From contig CANDNA010000003.1 in NCBI GenBank assembly GCA_947385955.1, positions 1-64,000 of the forward strand: a DNA stretch of 64,000 nt, given 5' to 3'. The translations under genes and the position numbers were made by a program. The notes under the pieces are model-generated. The model saw only the letters and a list, made by a program, of their open reading frames with translations. It had not been told where the DNA came from and made no database searches. This document shows positions 27,601 to 34,961 of the stretch, in pieces (within the stretch, counting starts at the first letter, position 1; every line of letters begins with the position of its first letter). This DNA is from an uncultured Clostridia bacterium. Lineage in GTDB: Bacteria > Bacillota > Clostridia > Lachnospirales > Lachnospiraceae.

Positions 27601-28417
27601 TTTTGAAGGGGCAGAGAAGTGGTATCAAAAATCTCTGAAGATCAGGAAAAAACAGGGAGATGAGTATGAAATGGCGTATACCTGTCATCAGTTGGGAATG
27701 CTTGCCCAGGAACGGAAGGATTTTACAGCGGCAGAGAAGTGGTATCAAAAGTCTCTGGAGATCAAGGAAAGACGGGGGAATGAGCGTGAAACGAACAGCA
27801 CCTATCATCAGTTGGGCATACTTGCCCAGACGCAGGGGAATTTTACAGAAGCAGAGGAATGGTACCAAAAATCATTGGAAATCAGTGAAAGACAGGGAAA
27901 TAAATATGGAGCTGCGCTTACCTGTCATCAGTTAGGCATACTTGCCCAGGCGCAGGGGAATTTTACAGAAGCAGAGGAATGGTACCGGAAATCATTGAAG
28001 ATTAAGGAAGAACAGGGAAATGAATATGGAATTGCCGGTACCTGCTACCAGCTTGGCCTGCTTTTCCGGCAACAGGAAGATTTTGCCGCAGCGGAAAAGT
28101 GGTGTGTAAAATGTCTGGAGATTGAGGAGAAGTTTGGAGATGAGGACGGGGCTGCCAGTACCTGCTATCAGCTTGGTCTGCTTTTTGAGGAACAGCAGGA
28201 TTTTTCAGCCGCAGCGGACGCTTATCTGAAAGCAATGCCCATATGGGAACAGGCGGATGACAGTGAGGATTTTATGGACCTGATCTGCAGTTACAGCCGG
28301 ATGCTGCGCAGCGCTCCGGCAGAGGAAGCGGTTTCTTTGCAAAAGCGGCTGGAAGAGCAGGCATCATCAAAAGCCGTTATGTTGGTGAGAGAGAATCTGG
28401 AGGAGGAAAAGAGATGA
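24662..28417 (+). CDS. CHAT protease / STAND ATPase / TPR-repeat protein
   Basis: A 1251-residue, three-part signalling protein. Residues about 1-400 are a CHAT (caspase-like) protease with H232 in VHFDGHGGY and C288 in MNACQSG. Residues about 425-760 are an NB-ARC-like STAND ATPase: Walker A GQAGVGKTT (445-453), Walker B VVWDNFE with D525, TSR sensor in ILITSRT, GNPLAI and an MHD-like QMHPAL. Residues 847-1206 are nine 40-residue TPRs. The start at 24662 follows GGGAAGGGAAG and gives the usual CHAT opening; 24614 is possible. Such plans fit a sensor in which ligand binding by TPRs drives ATP-dependent assembly and protease activation. Its stop overlaps the 140-residue partner gene. The trigger and substrate are not known. 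Confidence 0.93.
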   Translation: MELQIHHMGERDGRPVFTVIRSRDGKRTEEVCLPEPEAFPLKEHSSRKFLPELRWYLEEYLQAPFGAYLHRAACVSETMRDWGRAVFDTLFAGRGRDWYQEAKRAGLEQLRLKIVSDSAAVMSWPWEAIYSAEDGFLALRCHMERQLSEIGDPPSLSSGLSEDAFHILYILARPYGEEDVSYHSLAGRFVEDIRGNGLCAVVDVLRPPTFDRLRQVLYEKRGYYHIVHFDGHGGYGEEESGRRQYLYGGPEGQLMFETEEGKPDGISAALLAQLLAEFQIPVMVMNACQSGMIDEQAQDPFASVAAGLLKAGIRSVVAMGYSLYVSGAREFVPAFYNRLFATGRISEAVRAGRTQMLRQQERSCIVGKMPLQDWIVPVLYQQGGEEELLLPLQACRKEETGEYPQRLPESVQDTGEYGFIGRGQYIQKLERAMLHQKQAALLVHGQAGVGKTTLAGGFLRWLQDTGGLCEQVFWFDFREIHSAESVINSLLTGMGDFNRTAMRMEEKLPYLSDLMRRKPYIVVWDNFESASGIAGTERVPLLDQDNRAVLFDLLRRLRGGKTKILITSRTPEQWLSIQNCYPIALSGFSGEELWEYCNAVVQDLELTLDRKNPTYRRLLDRLDGNPLAIRAILLRLQSVSAEQLLAELETAFAGAEGDESTRRLQAACAVFGERLMERFLPIFQLTGLHERYVDTDLLRSMLNVAGIDAAEEIADCFRILEEAGFCSDWGQSVYQMHPALRGYLLNRAPAPEILQRVFAEGMGELAYYMAGEPLSVTGNTYEIHLSNFYAARRLAELWDIKRVVLALTKSLAYFAYERRQFAEASALYLSLVEKSKLYEDENMLSVAFHQLGILAQERRDLGAAEEWYRKSLELSQKQGNEYRIAASYHQLGRIAGEQWEFAAAKEWYQKSLEINERKGNEQDAVRTYYQLGRIAEEQRDFAAAEGWFRKSLEVSEKQKNEEMAAIVYHGLGSIAQEQKDFEGAEKWYQKSLKIRKKQGDEYEMAYTCHQLGMLAQERKDFTAAEKWYQKSLEIKERRGNERETNSTYHQLGILAQTQGNFTEAEEWYQKSLEISERQGNKYGAALTCHQLGILAQAQGNFTEAEEWYRKSLKIKEEQGNEYGIAGTCYQLGLLFRQQEDFAAAEKWCVKCLEIEEKFGDEDGAASTCYQLGLLFEEQQDFSAAADAYLKAMPIWEQADDSEDFMDLICSYSRMLRSAPAEEAVSLQKRLEEQASSKAVMLVRENLEEEKR
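27200..28279 (+). repeat. Nine tandem 120-bp TPR-coding repeats
   Basis: Nine in-frame units of exactly 120 bases with no gap, each coding a TPR of the form xxYHQLGxLAQExxDFxxAEEWYxKSLEI. Units six (27800-27919) and seven (27920-28039) are almost identical in DNA, which suggests recent duplication. The array can grow or shrink by recombination without a frameshift. Confidence 0.92.
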
Positions 28418-28836
28418 ATTTACGTTACAGTTCCCTGCGGGTCAAAAAGAATGTACTGCGGGCATTGGCACAGCAGGATCCGGAATTTTGGGTGTTTGAG
28501 GAGAAATGGCGGGATGTGCTGCCGGAAGCAGGATGTCCGGAAGAATTGGCCGAGGCAGTATTGGAGCTGGCCATACAGGACCCGGATGCGGCCGCTATGG
28601 CGGATCACTATACGGAATGTGAGCAGGCGTCCGGGACCTATGCCATTCCCGGGCTGGCAGAGATGGGAGTTTTAATAGCTGCTCTGTTTTTACTGCGTAC
28701 CCATATAAAAATACATAAAAATACGGAGGGAAAATGGGAATTTCTGTTAGAGCATAAAGAAATGGCAGAAGAACCTCTGGAAAAGATCGCGGGGATGCTG
28801 ACAAAGCTCTTTTCTTCACCGCCGGGAGAATCATAA
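28414..28836 (+). CDS. Small partner protein of the CHAT-STAND gene
   Basis: A 140-residue protein whose ATG overlaps the CHAT gene stop by four bases (ATGA), so the two are co-translated. The first 70 residues are helical and acidic. Residues 76-95 (AIPGLAEMGVLIAALFLLRT) are hydrophobic and could cross or insert into a membrane. Then comes a basic beta-like stretch (HIKIHKNTEGKWEF) and a helical tail. I recognise no named family. It could be the substrate, the effector or an inhibitor of the protease; coupling makes one of these likely but the sequence does not say which. Confidence 0.8.
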   Translation: MNLRYSSLRVKKNVLRALAQQDPEFWVFEEKWRDVLPEAGCPEELAEAVLELAIQDPDAAAMADHYTECEQASGTYAIPGLAEMGVLIAALFLLRTHIKIHKNTEGKWEFLLEHKEMAEEPLEKIAGMLTKLFSSPPGES

Positions 28837-28862
28837 AAGAGACATAAGGAAGGGTCAGAGAA

Positions 28863-29342
28863 ATGCGGATTACAGTTGTTTGTGTGGGAAAAATCAAGGA
28901 AGCGTTTTACCGGGCTGCAGTGGAGGAATACAGAAAACGCCTTTCCGGGTATTGTAAAACAGATGTGGTGGAAGTAGCGGACGAGATGACAAAGGAGGGG
29001 GCCAGTGCGGCGCAGGAAGAGCAAATCCGGAAAAAAGAGGGGGAACGCATCCTTTCGAAAATCAGGCCGGACGCTTATGTGATCACACTGGAGATCGCAG
29101 GTAAAAAGATGGATTCGGCGAGATTTTCCGATATGCTGCAAAAGGCCGGTGTGGAGGGAAAAAGCCATATCCAGTTTGTCATTGGCGGTTCCCTGGGACT
29201 CCATGCTTCGGTCAGCCAGAGAGCAGACTTAAAGATCAGTTTTTCGGATATGACCTTTCCCCATCAGTTGATGCGGGTCATTTTGTTTGAACAGATTTAC
29301 AGAGGATATCGGATTGCCAATGGGCAGCCATATCATAAGTGA
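28863..29342 (+). CDS. rlmH: 23S rRNA (pseudouridine-1915-N3)-methyltransferase
   Basis: SPOUT-class methyltransferase that modifies helix 69 of 23S rRNA using SAM. The protein has 159 residues, the normal length. It starts MRITVVCVGKIKE and ends in the knot region FVIGGSLGLHASVSQRADLKISFSDMTFPHQLMRVILFEQIYR (in part) and GQPYHK, all family hallmarks. It is a housekeeping gene, so the CHAT locus is inserted between conserved genes rather than within an obvious defence island. Confidence 0.97.
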   Translation: MRITVVCVGKIKEAFYRAAVEEYRKRLSGYCKTDVVEVADEMTKEGASAAQEEQIRKKEGERILSKIRPDAYVITLEIAGKKMDSARFSDMLQKAGVEGKSHIQFVIGGSLGLHASVSQRADLKISFSDMTFPHQLMRVILFEQIYRGYRIANGQPYHK

Positions 29343-29896
29343 AGGAGAAAATGGGATGGCTGCAAAAAAGTTATTTTTTTTTGGCAGTAAAGGAAATGTC
29401 CCTTTCCATCGTGTTGCGGCGAAATGAGGTGAGAGAGGGATACGTGGCTGAAGAAGTTGCCGCGTCTGCCCGGAGAATGAGGGCATTGCAGCCGGTTTCA
29501 AATCCCTACTGTCCCCCCATTTCCCCTGTAAGATAATCTGCTGCACATCATTTCCGCTCCCCGTCGTGAATGAATATGCCCTCTGTGGAGGCTGGTTCTT
29601 CTAAAAGATTAAGAGGATGAAACATAAGGAGGAAGGCATTCCGCTTATTGTAATTTGCCGGAATGCTGTGTATAATCGAAGTAAGAAATAACAGAAGTAT
29701 GAAACGCACAGTGTTTTCCTGTTTGGATTTCCATGTGAGATGAAACAGTAAAGATATTTTTGAATGCAGATGGTACAATGTTATTTAGTAAAAGTGAAAG
29801 ACAGTCAGGAAATGTCATGTACGATATGGTGGTGGCGGATTATCTGTGCGAAAATCAGCATAGGTAATATTTTCAGGAGAGACAGTAGGTATACCA
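29343..29896 (+). other. 554-base intergenic region with one promoter
   Basis: No gene I can support. An open frame at 29339-29536 (overlapping the rlmH stop) has no convincing homology and contains an eight-T run; I treat it as doubtful. The region carries a strong promoter with an inverted repeat at 29636-29676 and then about 220 bases of leader before the chemoreceptor, with only very short open frames. Confidence 0.5.
29636..29676 (+). promoter_or_regulatory. Promoter with overlapping inverted repeat (possible operator)
   Basis: TTGTAA (29648-29653), 17 bases, TATAAT (29671-29676). The perfect 8-base arms GCATTCCG (29636-29643) and CGGAATGC (29659-29666) sit symmetrically around the -35 box, as expected for a repressor or activator site. 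It is the only good promoter before the chemoreceptor gene. Confidence 0.6.
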
Positions 29897-31966
29897 ATGA
29901 AAAAAACAAGTATTTTCAGGCAGCTTCTATTGCCTATGATATTAATTGTATGTGTATTGGCGTTATGTTTAACAGGAATTGTTGCAGTTGTTTTTATAAA
30001 ATCTTATGAAAGTCAGATATATGCCAGGAGCCAGGAGAAGTCACAACTGGTATCCGGTGAGATTGCCATGTTTTTGGACGGCGCCTATGGGATTACGGAA
30101 GAATTATCTGTAAATCCCAGTATTCTTACTATGGAAACCAATGCACAGACACCGATTCTTGAAAATTGCGTCAGGCGAAATCCTTTTTTGGAACTTCTTT
30201 ACATACAGGGAAAAGATGGCATGCAGACAGGAAGGTCTTCCGGAGAACTGGCGGACCGTTCTACCAGGTGGTGGTTTCAACAGACGGTGGATGAGCAGAA
30301 ATCTTTTATCTCAAAATCTTATTATTCTGTGAATACCGGGATGCCCTGTGCTTCCATTTTTTTCCCCATGTATCAGGAGAATACGTTTATTGGGATTTTT
30401 GCAGCGGATTTGAAACTGGATTATTTACAGAGCCTGATAGAAGAATTTTCCGACGCGGAACATGGAGAGTATTCTTTTGTTATTGATGGGGAGGGTGTTG
30501 TGGTGGCTCATCCGGACAGCACCCAAATAGAGGAACTTTATAATTACAAACAGATGACCAAAACGGTATCCGACAAGGATTCTACAGGCCAGCCGGTGGT
30601 TGACGCGGAAGGAAATATTGTAACAAAAGAGCAGAATATAATAGTTTCTGACGACTACAGAAAAATAATTGAGGAGGTTATGGCAGGAAAAACGGGAAGC
30701 GGTAAAATCACGAATGAGGGGGAAGATTATATTGTAAGCTACGCTTCGATTCCGCTTAAGGGGGAGTCCGATACATGGTCAGTGATAACTCTTTACAGAG
30801 AAAAGTCGGCAATGACTCCGGTGTACCGGATGATTGCCATTGCAGCAACAGTGGCTGTTTTTATGATTGCGGTCGCAATTTTAGTGATTGCATGGTTGGC
30901 GCACAGGCTGACCAAGCCAATTGTGTCCATTACGGAGCTGGTTCAAAATGCCTCTGATGGTGATTTTACCGTGCAGGCAGATGAGGGCGGCAGGAATGAA
31001 ATCGGTGTACTTTCAAAATGTTTTAACAAGATGACCGGGAAAATATCGGTAATCCTGAGAAAAAACGCTGTGATTGCCGGAGAAGTTGTAGAAAATGCCG
31101 GGTATTTAAGACAGATTGAAAAAGACATGGATAAAACCCGTCAGGCAGTTCGGGAAATATTGGACGGCTCTGAGGCACAGGATGCGGATGTAAAGGAAAT
31201 CCTCACGCAGGAGGAGTTGTTGGGGGTGAAGTTCGGCCAATTGCAGGAAAAAAGCAGACTTCTTCTGGAGAATGCACAGGACACGATTGCTTCCAGTGAG
31301 AAAGGAATGGAAGGTGCTGCAGATCTTCAGAAGCAGAATGAGGAGGCTTCCGAGGGAATGGCGGATGCCTATGGCAAGGTTATGGCATTGGAAGAGCAAT
31401 CACGAAAGATTTCAGGAATTTTAAATACCATAGATAATATCACTTCCCAAACCAGGTTGCTTGCCCTGAATGCGTCCATAGAGGCTGCCCGTGCAGGAGA
31501 ACATGGCAGAGGTTTTTCCGTAGTGGCGGAATCCATAGGAAAACTTGCTATGGATTCCTCCACGGCAACTGGCGATATAGAAAAAATTATTACAGAATTG
31601 TGTATGGAAATTTCCAACGTGGTTGCAAATATGGAATCCATCCGCGCAGGCGTGAATGGGCAGACGCAGGCAGTAAAGCAGGTTCAGGAGACATTTGCGG
31701 ATTTCCATATGCTGGCAGAGCGGACAAAAGAATCTGTCAGCAGTACGGATGAACTTGTGGAATCAATGCATCAGTGTGACCGCATGGTAGTGGGCGCAGT
31801 GGACAGGATACGGCATATTTCCGCAAATACGGCAGGACTTACGCAGCAGGTGGCGGAATCCATAGAGAAACAGTTAAAAGGAGCTGCAAAAGTGACCGTT
31901 GGCATTGAAAATTTGTCAAAGGTTTCCCGGGAAATGAAACAGGAGATGACAAAGTTTACATTATAA
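29897..31966 (+). CDS. Methyl-accepting chemotaxis protein
   Basis: A 689-residue transmembrane receptor. The first helix is at about 10-35, a dCache-type sensor domain follows outside the cell (about 40-300, with YSVNTGMPCASIFFPM and YSFVIDGEGVVVAHPD), the second helix is at about 310-335, then a HAMP domain and the signalling coiled coil. The tip reads IDNITSQTRLLALNASIEAARAGE, matching the conserved hairpin but with Arg where Asn is usual in QTNLLALNA. No che or flagellar genes are nearby, so it would feed a pathway encoded elsewhere. The ligand is unknown. Confidence 0.95.
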   Translation: MKKTSIFRQLLLPMILIVCVLALCLTGIVAVVFIKSYESQIYARSQEKSQLVSGEIAMFLDGAYGITEELSVNPSILTMETNAQTPILENCVRRNPFLELLYIQGKDGMQTGRSSGELADRSTRWWFQQTVDEQKSFISKSYYSVNTGMPCASIFFPMYQENTFIGIFAADLKLDYLQSLIEEFSDAEHGEYSFVIDGEGVVVAHPDSTQIEELYNYKQMTKTVSDKDSTGQPVVDAEGNIVTKEQNIIVSDDYRKIIEEVMAGKTGSGKITNEGEDYIVSYASIPLKGESDTWSVITLYREKSAMTPVYRMIAIAATVAVFMIAVAILVIAWLAHRLTKPIVSITELVQNASDGDFTVQADEGGRNEIGVLSKCFNKMTGKISVILRKNAVIAGEVVENAGYLRQIEKDMDKTRQAVREILDGSEAQDADVKEILTQEELLGVKFGQLQEKSRLLLENAQDTIASSEKGMEGAADLQKQNEEASEGMADAYGKVMALEEQSRKISGILNTIDNITSQTRLLALNASIEAARAGEHGRGFSVVAESIGKLAMDSSTATGDIEKIITELCMEISNVVANMESIRAGVNGQTQAVKQVQETFADFHMLAERTKESVSSTDELVESMHQCDRMVVGAVDRIRHISANTAGLTQQVAESIEKQLKGAAKVTVGIENLSKVSREMKQEMTKFTL

Positions 31967-32048
31967 TATCATTTTGGGGAAGATTCAGGAGAAGTTTGGT
32001 TGGATGAAAGAAACTGCAGAAATGTATTTGAAAGAAATAAGATAACGA

Positions 32049-32082
32049 TTTCAGGCAGAGCATTTCCGTGTTCTGCCTGAAA
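32049..32082 (+). terminator. Terminator-like hairpin after the chemoreceptor
   Basis: An 11-bp perfect stem (32049-32059 with 32072-32082) and a 12-base loop; the T tail is weak, so it is a moderate call. Confidence 0.5.
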
Positions 32083-32252
32083 TCATACTATGAGATTTTC
32101 TGCATTTAGGTATGTTACAGACAGCCGTACCATAAATAAAGGAGAAATTTTACAGAAATTTTGGAAAACAAAGGGGAGTGGAACCTGTTTTATCAGATTT
32201 TTCTGTCACACAGGCAGGGGAGTGTTGTCTAATAAAACAGGAGGTAAAATAT

Positions 32253-33104
32253 ATGGATAAAAAAACAGAGAAAGAAATACAGGCTTTGATTGAGGAAGCC
32301 ACGGCAGGAGATAAAAAAGCTCTTGAAACCCTTGTTGTGAGTGTACAGGATATTGTATTCAATTTATCCTTGCGGATGCTTGGTACATTTGCCGATGCGG
32401 AAGATGCCACTCAGGACATTTTATTGAAAATGATTACACATCTGTCCTCTTTCCGGGGTGACAGCTTATTTACGACATGGGTATTCAGGATTGCGGTAAA
32501 TCATCTGAAAAATTATAAAAAACATATGTTCGCACGGTACCCATTGAGTTTTGAGTATTACAGAGATGACATAGAAAACGGAAAAACAGTGGATGTGCCG
32601 GATTTGACACAGAATGTGGAAAAGGATGTATTGGCAGAAGAGTTGAAAATGTCCTGCACCAATGTGATGCTGCAATGCCTTGATACGGAAAGCAGGTGCA
32701 TTTTCATATTGGGCACGATGTTTAAGATTGACAGCCGTATGGCGGGGGATATTTTGGAAATAACACCGGAAGCATATCGTCAGAGACTTTCCCGGATACG
32801 CAAAAAAATGGCAGATTTTCTCGGGCAGTATTGTGGAGAATATGGCGGCGGCAGATGCCAATGTAAAGACAGGGTGAACTATGCAATACACAGCCATCGG
32901 ATAAACCCGTCGCAGATGGATTATGTGGCAGCCAGAGAAATTTCCATGCAGACCATAGTGGATGTGAAAAATGCGATGGAAGAGATTGACGATTTATCCC
33001 AGGACTTTTCGTTCTGTAAGCCGTACCAGGCTCCTGAGCGCACAAGACATCTGATCCGGGAATTTTTGGATTCCATACAGCTTTCCATTATCCAGAAATC
33101 GTAA
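32253..33104 (+). CDS. ECF-like sigma-70 factor with a C-terminal extension
   Basis: A 283-residue transcription factor starting at 32253 after AGGAGGT. Region 2 is clear (DAEDATQDILLKMITHLSSFRGDSLFTTWVFRIAVNH), as is region 4 (ESRCIFILGTMFKIDSRMAGDILEITPEAYRQRLSRIRKKM); long stretches quoted in part. ECF factors normally end near residue 190. This one continues for about 90 residues with cysteines in YCGEYGGGRCQCKD, which could bind metal or act as a built-in control domain. No anti-sigma gene follows. The DUF2461 gene starts 15 bases later. Confidence 0.88.
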   Translation: MDKKTEKEIQALIEEATAGDKKALETLVVSVQDIVFNLSLRMLGTFADAEDATQDILLKMITHLSSFRGDSLFTTWVFRIAVNHLKNYKKHMFARYPLSFEYYRDDIENGKTVDVPDLTQNVEKDVLAEELKMSCTNVMLQCLDTESRCIFILGTMFKIDSRMAGDILEITPEAYRQRLSRIRKKMADFLGQYCGEYGGGRCQCKDRVNYAIHSHRINPSQMDYVAAREISMQTIVDVKNAMEEIDDLSQDFSFCKPYQAPERTRHLIREFLDSIQLSIIQKS

Positions 33105-33119
33105 AGGAGATGACAGATT

Positions 33120-33803
33120 ATGAATATACAGCTTATTACAGAATACTTATCCGCACTGAGCAGGAACAATAACCGTGAATGGTATCATGCGAATAAGGAT
33201 GATTATAAAAAAGCGAATGCCGAATTTGAAAAGCTGTTGCAGGCGTTACTGTTGGAAATCGGGAAATTTGACAGCAGTATTTTACATAACAATCCGAAAG
33301 ATCTTACGTTTAAGATTGTCAGGGATACCCGTTTCAGCCATGACAAATCCCCTTATCATCCTGCGTTCCGTGCCCATATTTCTTCGAAAGGCAAGCTGCC
33401 TGTCCCTGTCGGATATTATCTTATGATAAAGCCTGGCAATCAGTCCTTTTTAGGCGGCGGCCTGTTTGCCGATATGTTTAAAGATGCAACAAAGATGATA
33501 CGGGATTATATTGCACAGAATGGCGAAGAATGGGAAAAGATGATACATGAACCGGAGTTTGAAAAATATTTCACTGTACAGGGAACGGCATTAAAGAATG
33601 TTCCTGCCGGATTTGAGAAAGAACATCCTCAGGGGGAATATCTGAAATTTAAGAGTTGGTATCTGGAATATCCGTTAAAAGATGAAGAACTGGAAGATGC
33701 AGAAATATTTCTTGCAAAGGCAGCAGGAGTATTCAAAAAGATGAAACCTTTTAACGATTATCTGAACAAAGCGCTTGTTGGGTTTCAGATGCCGGCAAGA
33801 TAA
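33120..33803 (+). CDS. DUF2461 family protein
   Basis: A 227-residue soluble protein that I recognise as DUF2461 (TIGR02453) from FLSALSRNNNREWYHANKDDY-like opening, KDLTFKIVRDTRFSHDKSPYHP and the GGGLFADM segment. The family is widespread and uncharacterised. It follows the sigma factor closely and is ended by a terminator, so both probably form one transcript. Confidence 0.9.
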   Translation: MNIQLITEYLSALSRNNNREWYHANKDDYKKANAEFEKLLQALLLEIGKFDSSILHNNPKDLTFKIVRDTRFSHDKSPYHPAFRAHISSKGKLPVPVGYYLMIKPGNQSFLGGGLFADMFKDATKMIRDYIAQNGEEWEKMIHEPEFEKYFTVQGTALKNVPAGFEKEHPQGEYLKFKSWYLEYPLKDEELEDAEIFLAKAAGVFKKMKPFNDYLNKALVGFQMPAR

Positions 33804-33836
33804 TTAAAAACAGGACGGTTTTTGTAAAAATCCGGA

Positions 33837-33870
33837 AAGGCAGAACATGGAAAAGTGTTCTGCCTTATTT
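33837..33870 (+). terminator. Terminator after the DUF2461 gene
   Basis: AAGGCAGAAC (33837-33846) pairs perfectly with GTTCTGCCTT (33857-33866), followed by ATTTATTTC. Confidence 0.75.
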
Positions 33871-33922
33871 ATTTCATAGGAAAGCCCTTGTTGCTGTAAA
33901 GCGTTAAGGGGAATTTTGATTG

Positions 33923-33986
33923 ACAATAGAAAGTCCAACGCAGCAGGCTTTCTATTGTTTGTAATATCTGACTATTATGATACAAT
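33923..33986 (+). promoter_or_regulatory. Hairpin followed by promoter of the 299-residue orphan
   Basis: An 11-bp perfect stem (33923-33933 with 33948-33958) runs straight into a promoter: TTGTAA (33959-33964), 16 bases, TACAAT (33981-33986). The hairpin may be a second terminator or insulate the gene. Confidence 0.55.
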
Positions 33987-34013
33987 GAAAAAAGAGTGAG
34001 GTGAAGTAAATTG

Positions 34014-34913
34014 ATGAATACAAAATCCCGGATACAAAATATAGCCATTGTACTGTCTGGCTTATTGATAATATGTGGCTTTGGCAGTTTCAGGACAGAG
34101 GATGAAGCTGTGATGGAAGTGCAGCAGGAAATACCGACAGAAGAGAATGGTTTCCTGGAAATTTATGCGGATGGAGAAAGGATCTCTGTTTCCGGTGATA
34201 TGATGGCAGCAGAAGTATCGCCACAGGAGATTTTAACAGGAAGTCCGGTTATTTATGACCGTTTCAGGCGGGACGGGTGGGTTTTTGAATGGCTGATTTC
34301 TGATTATCATGATGATCATTTGTTTTTTCTGGAAGATGGAGTACTGGTGATATCCCGTGAAGGTGACAGGGAAGATGTACAAATCATCCATGTGAAGGCA
34401 GAGGGAGGGGGTGGAATATGGGTTTCTGTAGAAAATAAATTTGAGTATGTGGATGTGAATTATGACGGTATTTCGGATCTTCTGATCTGTACAGGGTCTC
34501 ACGGCAATCAGGGGGCGTTGACTTATTATTGCTTTTTGCAGACAGAGAACGGTTTTGTGGAATGTCCGACGTTTACAGATATTCCGAATCCTGCGATTGA
34601 TGCAGAGAATGAGCTGATCCTGAGCCAATGGCGTAATTCTGCTGCTTCCCATAGCTGGGCAGAATTTCGGTATCAGGATAATGTGTATACCCTGCAGAGG
34701 GAGCTGCGGGAGGAGATCTGGGATGCTGAGAAAAACATATGGATATGGACTGTCAATGGTGAGGTGATCGGCAGGAGCGATGAACTTTCCGCGGAAGAAA
34801 CAGAAGATCTTCTGTATAGCGAAAACAGTGAGTGGGAAATTCTGGGAGACAGGTGGCAGACGCTGTATCATCATGGACTCATGGCGGATTACAGTATCTA
34901 TGATGAGCCATAA
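34014..34913 (+). CDS. Secreted orphan protein with an FG-GAP-like segment
   Basis: A 299-residue protein with an N-terminal hydrophobic anchor or signal (IAIVLSGLLIICGFGSF). TTG at 34011 is an alternative start. The middle contains YVDVNYDGISDLLICTGSHGNQG, an Asp-rich calcium-loop pattern seen in FG-GAP/VCBS-type repeats of secreted proteins. No enzyme motif. It belongs in style, not sequence identity, with the secreted orphans at 35851, 39797 and 48397. Confidence 0.75.
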   Translation: MNTKSRIQNIAIVLSGLLIICGFGSFRTEDEAVMEVQQEIPTEENGFLEIYADGERISVSGDMMAAEVSPQEILTGSPVIYDRFRRDGWVFEWLISDYHDDHLFFLEDGVLVISREGDREDVQIIHVKAEGGGGIWVSVENKFEYVDVNYDGISDLLICTGSHGNQGALTYYCFLQTENGFVECPTFTDIPNPAIDAENELILSQWRNSAASHSWAEFRYQDNVYTLQRELREEIWDAEKNIWIWTVNGEVIGRSDELSAEETEDLLYSENSEWEILGDRWQTLYHHGLMADYSIYDEP

Positions 34914-34961
34914 AAGAAATCAGTGAAAAGAAGGCGCGTTGATTTTGGATAAAGGAGTTTT

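Noticed and set aside
29400-29525. tRNA-like 3' part (GGTTTCAAATCC followed by a C-rich end)
   Set aside because: The arms flanking the T-loop-like sequence do not pair, and no D arm, anticodon arm or matching acceptor 5' strand is present.
29339-29536. A 65-residue frame overlapping the rlmH stop
   Set aside because: No recognisable motif, a long T run inside it and odd composition; coupling to rlmH is not enough to call it a gene.
29764-30009. An 81-residue frame overlapping the chemoreceptor start
   Set aside because: It runs out of frame into the clear membrane helix of the chemoreceptor and has no ribosome binding site.
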